Program-made: the position numbers and the translations under genes
Assembly (NCBI GenBank): GCA_900759475.1
Contig: CAAEVK010000039.1
Coordinates: forward strand, 1 to 64,000
Source: Clostridia bacterium
Lineage (GTDB): Bacteria > Bacillota > Clostridia > TANB77 > CAG-508
Reading direction: 5' to 3'
Length of the DNA: 64,000 nucleotides
The notes under the pieces: model-generated
Seen by the model: only the letters and a program-made list of their open reading frames with translations
The model's database searches: none
Told to the model about the DNA's origin: nothing
In this document: piece by piece, positions 31,020 to 39,060 of the stretch
Layout of the letters: every line of letters begins with the position of its first letter
Numbering within the stretch: the stretch's first letter is position 1

Positions 31020-31180
31020 ATTAGGGGGATTTGTTTATAGAAATAGTTCAAAACGAATTTTAGAAAAACTAATAAATATATGAAAAGGTAATATGAAAGT
31101 GGAAAAGAGTGTAATAGAAATGAGGATGTAAATTTGTTAAACATTAGTTTTTAGTAGAAAAATAATAAAAAGAACAAGGT
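31020..31180 (+). pseudogene. remnant duplicate of the PHP-gene 3' end
   Basis: Contains blocks resembling the end of 29443-30312 and its downstream flank (GGAAATAGTTCAAATCTAAT-like, AAAAGGTAATATGAAAGT, TGTAATAGAA, ATGTAAATTTGTTAAA and AGAACAAGGT), but with internal deletions and stops. No reading frame remains. It suggests a past tandem duplication or insertion event around the DUF6512 gene. Confidence 0.65.
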
Positions 31181-31193
31181 AACAAATAATTAA

Positions 31194-31228
31194 AAATAAA
31201 AACGGTACATTTTGAGCGTACCGCTTTT
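31194..31228 (-). terminator. terminator of the cotJ operon
   Basis: On the minus strand a GCGGTAC/GTACCGT stem is followed by a T run, directly after the cotJC stop. Confidence 0.78.
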
Positions 31229-31231
31229 GAT

Positions 31232-31885
31232 TTATCTACCACAATTGCAATTATTATTAGCATTCATCATTATATTATTTGTTGCATTACATTCGCAAGA
31301 ATTATGATTCATATAAAATTTTTTCTGTGCTAGTTTTTCGTGAACGCCATTTAGTGCCTCGCCAAAGCGTTGGAAGTGAACGACTTCTCTTTGACGTAAA
31401 AAGCGAAGAGGGTCAATTACATCAGGCTCATCACGACATAAATCTATTAATTTTTCATAAGTTGCACGTGCTTTTTGTTCTGCTGCTAAATCTTCTTGTA
31501 AATTAGCAACAGGATCTCCCTTACAAGCAATGTATGCTGCTGTGAATGGATTACTAGCTGCTGATTGTGGATATATATCTACTCCATGATCGGTATAATA
31601 TGCACCTAATCCTGCTTGTTCAATTTCTTCTATACTTGCCTTATCTGTTAATTGGTGAACAATAGTACCAACCATTTCCAAGTGAGCTAATTCTTCTGTA
31701 CCAATATCATTTAAGATTGCTTTTGATTTTTGATCTGGCATGCCAAAACGTTGACTTAAATATCTTAAAGAAGCAGCAAGTTCTCCATCTGGTCCGCCAT
31801 ATTGTGAGATAATAAATTTAGCAAGTTTTGGATTATTGTTTTTTATATTAATAGGGTATTCTAGTTTTTTATCATAAATCCACAT
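31232..31885 (-). CDS. cotJC: CotJC, manganese-catalase-like spore coat protein
   Basis: 217 residues, a ferritin-like four-helix protein of the Mn-catalase family: ELAASLRYLSQRF, DIGTEELAHLEMVG, LAAEQKARATYEKLI and REVVHFQRFGEAL hold the Glu/His metal ligands. In Bacillus, CotJC is part of the inner spore coat. The last 30 residues are an unusual Asn/Cys-rich tail (CECNATNN, NCNCG). Third gene of cotJABC; 2 bases separate it from cotJB. Confidence 0.9.
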   Translation of the reverse strand: MWIYDKKLEYPINIKNNNPKLAKFIISQYGGPDGELAASLRYLSQRFGMPDQKSKAILNDIGTEELAHLEMVGTIVHQLTDKASIEEIEQAGLGAYYTDHGVDIYPQSAASNPFTAAYIACKGDPVANLQEDLAAEQKARATYEKLIDLCRDEPDVIDPLRFLRQREVVHFQRFGEALNGVHEKLAQKKFYMNHNSCECNATNNIMMNANNNCNCGR

Positions 31886-31887
31886 AC

Positions 31888-32157
31888 TTAAAAATCACTC
31901 CTTTCCCAAGGCCATGGTTCTTCTAGCCATCTCCATTTATTACATGGGAAGAAAATGGTAAGAGGTCCATAAACTTTTTGATATTTATCTTGTAAATCTT
32001 TTAACATTTTAGCATATTCTCTGTATAAACAAAGAGCTTTTGTATCATCTGGATGAGTGTCTAAATATAATCCAAGTTCAATAATTGCAAAATTATATTC
32101 ACGTATTTTTTTCATCATTTCTGCTCTTGTTTCTTGACAATGTTCATTATTAAACAT
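31888..32157 (-). CDS. cotJB: spore coat protein CotJB
   Basis: 89 residues. IREYNFAIIELGLYLDTHPDDTKAL is the CotJB core, with a Trp-rich C terminus (WRWLEEPWPWE). Start at the ATG after AAGGAGGGG; it overlaps the cotJA stop by 8 bases (ATGTTTAA), indicating translational coupling. Confidence 0.88.
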   Translation of the reverse strand: MFNNEHCQETRAEMMKKIREYNFAIIELGLYLDTHPDDTKALCLYREYAKMLKDLQDKYQKVYGPLTIFFPCNKWRWLEEPWPWERSDF

Positions 32158-32494
32158 GATTACACCCCTCCTTAATTTCATTTGACATTCTTAAATATTC
32201 TATTTTATGCATTGATTGACAAGGCATATAAGGACTTACTAATTCAGGGAAAATAGTTCCCATTTTAAGTCCTACGTCTGGTGTAAATGTTTTATTCATT
32301 CTTTGAACAGGAACATAACTTTCTCCAAACATTGGGTTAGAAGGAAAAAGACTTTCTTCTTCGTCAAAACCACAAAAACATTCATCATGTTCATATTCTG
32401 AAATTGGCATTACATTATCACAAATATCTTCTAGTACATCATTTTTATCGTTATTGCAACAATAGCATTTACTGAATTTACAATTTCTGTACAT
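32150..32494 (-). CDS. cotJA: spore coat associated protein CotJA
   Basis: 114 residues. The C-terminal 60 carry the CotJA pattern (YVPVQRMNKTFTPDVGLKMGTIFPELVSPYMP); the N-terminal half is a Cys- and acid-rich extension. First gene of the operon, AAAGGAGG site. Upstream (32525-32580) are two copies of ATACACAATG-type sequence and a CATATGAT element that could be a sporulation-sigma -10 box; I cannot assign the sigma factor. Confidence 0.82.
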   Translation of the reverse strand: MYRNCKFSKCYCCNNDKNDVLEDICDNVMPISEYEHDECFCGFDEEESLFPSNPMFGESYVPVQRMNKTFTPDVGLKMGTIFPELVSPYMPCQSMHKIEYLRMSNEIKEGCNHV

Positions 32495-32631
32495 TAAAAA
32501 TTCCTCCTTTACATAGGTTTATATTAACATCATATGCAAAAAAATACACAATGTGTATTTTTTCGCATTGTGTATAAAGAAATTCTGAAATTTGAGTTTA
32601 AATAAAAACAGATAATGAATCTTCCATTTTA

Positions 32632-33858
32632 TCAAATGACAATTATTTTCTGCGTATAGTCTAAATTAGAAGAAGAATCATATTCATATCCTAAAGTATA
32701 TAGATTTGTTGAAAGAATATCTGTATTTAACATATTTGCTAAAATCTTATTTTTATTGACATTGGTAAACTCTTTTACAGAAGTAATAATTGGCAATTTG
32801 GGATTTGCATATTTTATTAAAGAAATTAGTTCTTTTCCTTTTTGATTCATTCCTAAAACTCTAATATATGGTTGTTTTATGACTTTAGAGTCTGCCATAT
32901 CTTTTTTCGTAATGTCTAGTATGGCATATAACATAATTCTTTGCAAACGAGTAAAAGTATAACGTTTACTTTTCATTTTTGTAATAAATTCATCCAAAGA
33001 GACAGAAGAGTCAGCCGCTTTTTTAACAGCATTTTCCAAACCTTCCGAAACGTCTGGAAGATTAGCAATTTCTTCAGTAGACATTTTTCGAAAGGTATAT
33101 AAAATTTCTTTTTCAAAAACAGACAAATCTCCTACAACTTTTCCATATTTCATAGCATTTTGCAATATTTCATAAGTTTCATAAGGAATATAATTTTTTA
33201 TATTTTTTTGCTGTTTAAAAAGTTCTCTAATATTAGTGCTACTAGCAATATTACCAGAAGGAATAATACTGTGGTGTCCAACAGAAGTTCTTTGAATTGT
33301 AATAGGAATAATGGAACTTTTTTGTTGTTTCAATGCTTTTAAATATTCAATTGCTAATATATTATTAGGATTAGAAAGAATATTGGCATATTTTCTAATG
33401 TCATTTAAGTACATGAGTAAGGCATTTTCTCTAGCTTTTGCATAGGAAATTCCTTTTGATAATTCATGAGATAAAAGCGTTACATATTCTTTTGGCTCAT
33501 GGTATAAAATATTAGCAAATTCATCTAAAAGTGATAAATCTCCTAATTCAGACCCAAAGGACAGGTGGGTAACAATTTGAAGATTATTTAGTATTTTAAT
33601 GGAACCATTAGCAAAGTTTTCAGCACTAGAAATACTATAAATTGAAGGAAGTTCTAGAACTAAATCTATACCAGAACAAAGTGCCATTTGTGCTTTAGAC
33701 CATTTATTAACAAGACAAGGAGTTCCTCTTTGAGAAAAATTGCCACTAATAATACAAACGCAATAATCAGCGTTGGCTAATTCTTTTGAAGTTTGTAAGT
33801 GATATAAATGACCATTATGAAATGGATTGTATTCCGCAATAATTCCTAAAACATTCAT
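32632..33858 (-). CDS. tmcAL: tRNA(Met) cytidine acetate ligase TmcAL
   Basis: 408 residues. IIAEYNPFHNGHLYHL is the nucleotidyltransferase HxGH-type motif; ISGNFSQRGTPCLVNKW and LVLELPSIYSISSAENFA are TmcAL/YlbM signatures. It uses ATP and acetate to make N4-acetylcytidine at the wobble base of elongator tRNA-Met. I start at MNVLG, preceded by AAAAGGAGG, not at the upstream ATG. Confidence 0.9.
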   Translation of the reverse strand: MNVLGIIAEYNPFHNGHLYHLQTSKELANADYCVCIISGNFSQRGTPCLVNKWSKAQMALCSGIDLVLELPSIYSISSAENFANGSIKILNNLQIVTHLSFGSELGDLSLLDEFANILYHEPKEYVTLLSHELSKGISYAKARENALLMYLNDIRKYANILSNPNNILAIEYLKALKQQKSSIIPITIQRTSVGHHSIIPSGNIASSTNIRELFKQQKNIKNYIPYETYEILQNAMKYGKVVGDLSVFEKEILYTFRKMSTEEIANLPDVSEGLENAVKKAADSSVSLDEFITKMKSKRYTFTRLQRIMLYAILDITKKDMADSKVIKQPYIRVLGMNQKGKELISLIKYANPKLPIITSVKEFTNVNKNKILANMLNTDILSTNLYTLGYEYDSSSNLDYTQKIIVI

Positions 33859-34080
33859 AAAATTCCTCCTTTTAATATAAGAAAAATGGCTTTTATACAT
33901 GTACACGTTTGCTTTACAAACTACAACAATCCAAGGAAACTTAACCCCTTGTTGTATACGTAAAAAATTAAAAATTAGATATAAAATTTAGGAAAACAAT
34001 TGACTTGAAATATAGTCTTGACTAATTACTAACGATATAATATCATAAAATAATAGAATTTGTAAAGTGAGGGAGAAAAA

Positions 34081-34506
34081 GTGGAAAAAGTAATAATATA
34101 TACAGATGGTGCTTGTTCTGGAAACCCAGGTCCAGGGGGATGGGGGACAATTTTATTATATAAAGATATAAAGAAAGAGTTAAGTGGAGAAAGCGAGAAT
34201 ACAACAAACAACATTATGGAAATAACAGCTGTTATAGAAGGATTAAAACAGTTAAAATTTGAATGTGAAGTAGAAATTTATAGTGACAGTGCTTATGTTG
34301 TGAATGCTTTTAATAATGGTTGGATTTATAATTGGATGAAAAATAATTGGAAAACATCTGGAAAAGAACCTGTAAAAAATAAAGAATTGTGGCAAGAATT
34401 ATACCAGTTAACAAAACGACATAAAGTAAAATTTATTAAAGTAAAGGGACATAGTGATAATGAATTAAACAATCGATGTGATGAATTAGCAAGAGGAAAA
34501 AAATAA
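34081..34506 (+). CDS. rnhA: ribonuclease HI
   Basis: 141 residues. Cuts RNA in RNA-DNA hybrids. [17 protein letters not shown] (first Asp), [10 protein letters not shown] (Glu), IYSDSAYVV (Asp) and the C-terminal [17 protein letters not shown] (His and Asp) give the complete DEDD set. GTG start after GAGGGAG. Convergent with the GT51 gene, sharing a terminator whose stem overlaps that gene's last codons. Confidence 0.95.
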   Translation: MEKVIIYTDGACSGNPGPGGWGTILLYKDIKKELSGESENTTNNIMEITAVIEGLKQLKFECEVEIYSDSAYVVNAFNNGWIYNWMKNNWKTSGKEPVKNKELWQELYQLTKRHKVKFIKVKGHSDNELNNRCDELARGKK

Positions 34507-34530
34507 AAATCCTCTATTTAAGAGGATTTT
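34506..34530. terminator. bidirectional terminator rnhA / mtgA
   Basis: AAAATCCTCT/AGAGGATTTT 10-bp stem with a 5-base loop. It begins at the rnhA stop and includes the stop of the opposite gene. Confidence 0.85.
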
Positions 34531-35212
34531 CTTCTTCCGATAAATAACCATATTCAATCATACATGCAACAACCTGTTCTTGTCTTTGGCGAGCAAGGTC
34601 TGGTCTATTAGAAAGAGAATATACTCCGTGGTGCGTTTGGAATACCTGCCAACAAAGTTAATTCATCTAAAGTAAGTTCGGAAGGTTCTTTTTTAAAATA
34701 CCCTCTACTAGCTGCACCAATCCCATAATATCCATCACCAAAATAAATTGTATTCATATACATTTCTATAATATCATCTTTAGAATAGTTCTTTTCTAAA
34801 TCAATAGCAGCAAATATTTCAGCCATTTTTCTACTAAATTTCTTTTCTTGTGTAAAGAAGATGTTTTTAGCAAGTTGTTGTGTAATTGTACTACCACCTT
34901 CCACTAAATCAAATTCAGAAATATTTCTAAAAATAGCTCTACCAATGGAAATAAAATCAACTGCTCCATGTTTTTCAAAACGATGGTCTTCAATTGCAAT
35001 AATAGCATTTTTAAATGAAAGCGGGATTTTATCAATAGTGACATAACCGTTCTACAGAACGAATTTCTGCAACTCTTTGTTCCATACTTTTTGCTTTTAT
35101 TGCTTCTTGGTACATATTGTAACCGATCAACACTAAAAGCAATAAAAGCAACTATTCCAATTGCAAACAAAACGGCAAATAAAATAATTAATACTTTTAA
35201 AAATTTTTTCAT
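34514..35212 (-). CDS. mtgA: monofunctional GT51 peptidoglycan glycosyltransferase, needs three +1 shifts at CGG
   Basis: With the C skipped at three in-frame CGG codons the gene gives one 231-residue protein: an N-terminal membrane anchor (FLKVLIILFAVLFAIGIVAF) and a GT51 domain with AIIAIEDHRFEKHGAVD (catalytic Glu), EGGSTITQQLAKN, RKMAEIFAAIDLEKNYSKDDIIEMYMN and AGIPNAPGVYSLSNRPDLARQRQ. Each of the three joins is needed: anchor to linker (residue 30), linker to the EDHRF motif (55), and AGIPNAP to the C-terminal YSLSNRPDLA (195). No transpeptidase domain follows, so it is a stand-alone lipid II polymerase like MtgA. Without the shifts no product carries a whole domain. Confidence 0.85.
34625..34628 (-). 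other. CGGA +1 site 3 in mtgA (residue 195)
   Basis: CCA CGG AGT becomes CCA GGA GTA (Pro-Gly-Val) in the conserved NAPGVYS. Confidence 0.88.
35046..35049 (-). other. CGGT +1 site 2 in mtgA (residue 55)
   Basis: GAA CGG TTA becomes GAA GGT TAT (Glu-Gly-Tyr), entering the frame of the catalytic domain. Confidence 0.86.
35122..35125 (-). other. CGGT +1 site 1 in mtgA (residue 30)
   Basis: GAT CGG TTA becomes GAT GGT TAC (Asp-Gly-Tyr), just after the membrane anchor. Confidence 0.84.
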
Positions 35213-35356
35213 AAAATTAATTCCTTTCTTAACTCTTGTTTATTATATAACATAATACAACTAATGCAAACTATTTTATTAAATTTCTACTAAATCTTTT
35301 CAATATTTCTGGGGCATATATATGTTGATTGTAATGGTAAAAAGTATGAGAGGAAA

Positions 35357-35440
35357 TCAATTGTTACTACCATTAGAACTATAAGAAGCATTATATTTAG
35401 CAGAAGCAGCTAAAATTTCTAGTATTTCTAATAATTCCAT
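35357..35440 (-). pseudogene. N-terminal fragment resembling a radical SAM DNA-repair-associated protein
   Basis: A 27-codon minus-strand frame, MELLEILEILAASAKYNASY then SSNGSNN. It resembles the N terminus of the TIGR03916 putative DNA modification/repair radical SAM family (EKLEILA-AAKYD-SCSSSGS). The family cysteines and the rest of the gene are absent and no ribosome-binding site is seen. Probably a gene remnant. Confidence 0.35.
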
Positions 35441-35872
35441 CTTCATTATCTCTAAACATTTGTACAATTAATATATCATACCATACTTAAGAAGTTAAAC
35501 AAATGTTTTAAAAGAAAATTAAACAAAAAAATTTATTTATTTATATAATAAAAAATTAAAGTTACAATTTGGTGACTAAAAATTAATTATTTTGTTTTTA
35601 TCATTGTTTAGGCTTGCTAAGTAGCAAGTTATCAATAAAAAAAACTAAATTTTCTTATACAATAGAAATTTATCAAAATAACTTGCTAAAAAAAATATAT
35701 ATCGATATAATTACAATATAATAAAAAGGAAAAAGAGCAGTGTAAAAGATGATTAATTTTGACGCTGTTACACACTATTCAAAATTTAATTATGCTTCAT
35801 ACATTTTAAATTCGTGTATCTAATTAAAATACATTTTTTTATATTGGATTTGTGCCAAGAAGGAAGGTTAAT
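35441..35872. other. AT-rich gap before ruvB with inverted repeats
   Basis: No gene. A CTTGCT-AAGT-AGCAAG palindrome lies at about 35611-35628. The arm TAGCAAGTTAT recurs inverted as ATAACTTGCTA about 50 bases downstream, so alternative hairpins are possible. Could be a regulatory leader; unproven. Confidence 0.35.
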
Positions 35873-36880
35873 ATGGAAGAAAACGAAAATATTTTTATTC
35901 CAAGCGTAGCAGATGAAACAGAAGAAAGATTGGAAAATTCTTTAAGACCTAAAACTTTGAGTGAGTATATAGGACAAACAAAAGTAAAAGAAAACATGAA
36001 GGTATATATTGAAGCGGCCAAAAAAAGGAGCGAACCTTTAGACCATGTACTACTATATGGCCCTCCAGGACTAGGAAAAACAACATTGTCTAATATTATT
36101 GCAACAGAAATGAATGCCAATATTCGTATTACGTCAGGCCCGGCCATTGAAAAACCTGGGGATTTAGCAGCACTTTTGACAAATCTTTCTGAAAATGATG
36201 TTTTATTTATTGATGAAATTCATCGTTTAAATAGAAGTGTAGAAGAAATTCTATATCCTGCTTTAGAGGATTTTAGTTTAGATATTATTATTGGAAAAGG
36301 TCCAAGTGCAAGGTCTATTCGATTAGATTTACCCAAATTTACTTTAATTGGAGCAACAACAAGGGCAGGGAGTTTGTCGACTCCGCTTCGCGACAGATTT
36401 GGAATTGTTTCAAGACTAGAACTATACTCACCAGAAGATTTAGAGATAATTGTAAAAAGATCTGCTCATATTTTAGAAATTGAAATTGATGACCAAGGAG
36501 CAATGGAAATTGCAAAACGTTCAAGAGGAACACCGAGAATTGCAAATCGATTGTTAAAAAGAGTTAGAGATTATGCAGCAGTCATAGGAAATGGTGATAT
36601 TAATTTAGAAATTGCTAGAATTGCTTTAAGCAAATTAGAAATTGATGAATTGGGACTAGATGAAATTGATAGAAAGCTTTTAGAGACTATTATTATCAAA
36701 TATGCTGGAAGACCAGTTGGAATTGACAACCTAGCAGCAACAATTGGAGAAGAAACAGAAACGATAGAAGATGTATATGAACCATATTTAATGCAAATTG
36801 GATTTTTAGCAAGAACTCCAAGAGGGAGAATGGCAACGCCAAATGCATATCAGCATTTAGGAATAAAATATGAAGGATAG
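35873..36880 (+). CDS. ruvB: Holliday junction branch-migration helicase RuvB
   Basis: 335 residues. AAA+ motor with [18 protein letters not shown] (Walker A), [10 protein letters not shown] (Walker B), [18 protein letters not shown] (sensor 1), and a C-terminal winged helix ([26 protein letters not shown]). Works with RuvA and RuvC on recombination junctions. I start at MEENEN, preceded by AGGAAGG, not at the GTG 21 bases upstream. Confidence 0.96.
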   Translation: MEENENIFIPSVADETEERLENSLRPKTLSEYIGQTKVKENMKVYIEAAKKRSEPLDHVLLYGPPGLGKTTLSNIIATEMNANIRITSGPAIEKPGDLAALLTNLSENDVLFIDEIHRLNRSVEEILYPALEDFSLDIIIGKGPSARSIRLDLPKFTLIGATTRAGSLSTPLRDRFGIVSRLELYSPEDLEIIVKRSAHILEIEIDDQGAMEIAKRSRGTPRIANRLLKRVRDYAAVIGNGDINLEIARIALSKLEIDELGLDEIDRKLLETIIIKYAGRPVGIDNLAATIGEETETIEDVYEPYLMQIGFLARTPRGRMATPNAYQHLGIKYEG

Positions 36881-36889
36881 GGGATTTGT

Positions 36890-38419
36890 ATGAAGAAAAA
36901 TGTAAAATTTGCAAGTGTATTAATTATTGCAGTAATTATATTATTAGCTTTTACGTTATATGAAGCAGAATTAATAAAACCAATTAGTTCACAATTTATT
37001 TTTTTAACAATAATTATAACAGCAATTGTTATATTAATGAGTGTTTGTATTTATAAAGAAAAAAATTTAACAATAGAAAGAGCTTTTAAGTTTGTAATAC
37101 CGCTCATTTGCATTATGTTTTTTATAGCAATGCCAATGTTTAGAAATCATGATGAAGATACACATTGGCTAAGAATTTATGACATTGCTAATGGAAATCT
37201 TTTTGTTCCTACAGAACATGGACATCTTTTCCAAGAAGGAGCAACTAATTATCCTGCTACAGTTATTCCTAAAGCAGTGTTTGATATTATAGATAGAGAA
37301 AAAACAGCAGGACATAATTTAAGAGAGTTATATCAATATACAATTAATGAGGAAGAAACAACAGTGGTAGGATTACCTACCGAGGCATTATATTCACCAT
37401 TACAATATATACCACAAGTCGCAGGAACTCTCATTGCTAAAATTTTTACTAATCGCCCTATTATTATGGCTTATGCAGCAAGGCTAGTTAACATGCTTAC
37501 AACAATTGTAATTTTATATTTTGCGATGAAATTAATGCCTTTTGGTAAGAAGATTTTTCTGGTTATTATGGCAATACCAATTGCAGTAGAAGGATTTACA
37601 TCGTTATCTTCTGATGCAATGACTATTTCAATTGCCATGTTGTTAATAGCTTATATTTTTAATATTATATTTAATTATAATAAAAAGATGGTTACTTGGA
37701 AAGATAAAGTTATTTTAGGAGCTTTATGTATTATTATTGCTTTATGTAAAATTGTATATTTACCATTAGTGGGATTATTATTGCTGTTGCCAAGAGAAAA
37801 ATTTACTTCTAAAAAAGAAAAGATTGTAACCATTATCGTATTAATTACAATTGCTACAATCATTAATTTAAGCTGGTTATATATATCAAGTCAATATTTA
37901 GCTGAATACAAAGAAGGAAGACCAGTAGAACAAGTTCAAAAATTATTAGCCAATCCAATTGAATTTTTTAAAATAGTATTTCATTCTATTAACTTAAATG
38001 GAAATAAGTATTTAATGTCAATGTTTGGAGGGGAATTAGGACTAAATGAACATGTTATTTTACATACAATTACTCCATATGTATTCCTATTTTTATGTTT
38101 AACATTAGGAATAATAGACAATGACATTAAACATAAACTATCGAGGTTTCAAAATTGGATTATTGCACTCATTATTTTAGCAATAACAGCTTTAATATTT
38201 ACGAGTTTATTTATTCAATGGACACCAACGGAAAATACTAGTATTGCTGGAATACAAGGAAGATACTTTTTACCTTTTTTACCTCTTGCCATTTTGCTAA
38301 TGGGAAATTTAAAGATAAAAGCAGATTACAAAGAAGAGAAAACTGTTAAATTTATTAGTATTACAATATTATTAATGCAAATTAATGTTATATTATCAAT
38401 ATTAAGTAGAAATATGTAA
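36890..38419 (+). CDS. DUF2142 multi-pass membrane protein
   Basis: 509 residues with about 11-12 membrane segments. FRNHDEDTHWLRIYDIANGNLFVP is the DUF2142 entry motif (the D-E-x-H site after the first helices, similar in position to GT-C glycosyltransferases), and WTPTENTSIAGIQGRYFLPFLPLAIL near the end is also typical. Likely a cell-surface polymer glycosyltransferase-type protein, by family analogy. 9 bases after ruvB. Confidence 0.7.
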   Translation: MKKNVKFASVLIIAVIILLAFTLYEAELIKPISSQFIFLTIIITAIVILMSVCIYKEKNLTIERAFKFVIPLICIMFFIAMPMFRNHDEDTHWLRIYDIANGNLFVPTEHGHLFQEGATNYPATVIPKAVFDIIDREKTAGHNLRELYQYTINEEETTVVGLPTEALYSPLQYIPQVAGTLIAKIFTNRPIIMAYAARLVNMLTTIVILYFAMKLMPFGKKIFLVIMAIPIAVEGFTSLSSDAMTISIAMLLIAYIFNIIFNYNKKMVTWKDKVILGALCIIIALCKIVYLPLVGLLLLLPREKFTSKKEKIVTIIVLITIATIINLSWLYISSQYLAEYKEGRPVEQVQKLLANPIEFFKIVFHSINLNGNKYLMSMFGGELGLNEHVILHTITPYVFLFLCLTLGIIDNDIKHKLSRFQNWIIALIILAITALIFTSLFIQWTPTENTSIAGIQGRYFLPFLPLAILLMGNLKIKADYKEEKTVKFISITILLMQINVILSILSRNM

Positions 38420-38442
38420 GAAATGAAATAGGAGAGTCAGAA

Positions 38443-39000
38443 ATGAATTTATTATTACATACTTGTTGTGCACCTTGTAGTGTATATTGCATTGACAGAT
38501 TAAGAGAAGAAAAAATAGAGCCAACTGTGTATTGGTATAATCCTAATATTCACCCTTATACAGAATATAAAGTAAGAAGGGATACTTTAAAGGATTATAC
38601 TACTTCTATTGGAGTGAAATCTATATTTTATGAAGAATATGGATTAAGAGAATTTTGTAAAAATACAATTAATGATTTAGAAAATAGATGTATTAATTAT
38701 TGTTATCAAGTGCGTTTAGAAAAAACTGTACAATATGCAAAAGACAATGGATATGATGCTTTTTCAACAACACTTTTAATTAGTCCATACCAACAACATG
38801 AAGAATTAAAAAATCTTTGTGAACAATTGGCAAAAAAATATAAAATAAATTTCTTTTATGAAGATTTTAGAATTGGCTTTAGACAAGGACAAACAAAAGC
38901 AAGAGAATTGGGACTATATATGCAAAAATATTGTGGCTGTATTTTTTCAGAGGAAGATAGGTATGCTAAACAGATTGAAAAAGATAAAAATAATATATAA
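38443..39000 (+). CDS. queH: epoxyqueuosine reductase QueH
   Basis: 185 residues. LLLHTCCAPCSVYCIDRL carries the CC-x-x-C cluster motif; YNPNIHPYTEYKVRRD, RCINYCYQVRLEKT and QKYCGCIFSEEDRY with further Cys match QueH (DUF208), the cobalamin-independent enzyme for the last step of queuosine synthesis in tRNA. Confidence 0.92.
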   Translation: MNLLLHTCCAPCSVYCIDRLREEKIEPTVYWYNPNIHPYTEYKVRRDTLKDYTTSIGVKSIFYEEYGLREFCKNTINDLENRCINYCYQVRLEKTVQYAKDNGYDAFSTTLLISPYQQHEELKNLCEQLAKKYKINFFYEDFRIGFRQGQTKARELGLYMQKYCGCIFSEEDRYAKQIEKDKNNI

Positions 39001-39060
39001 TTAAAACAAGAATTAGTTATTTATCCAAAAGATTGAATTATAAAATGAAAGGGGATTAAT

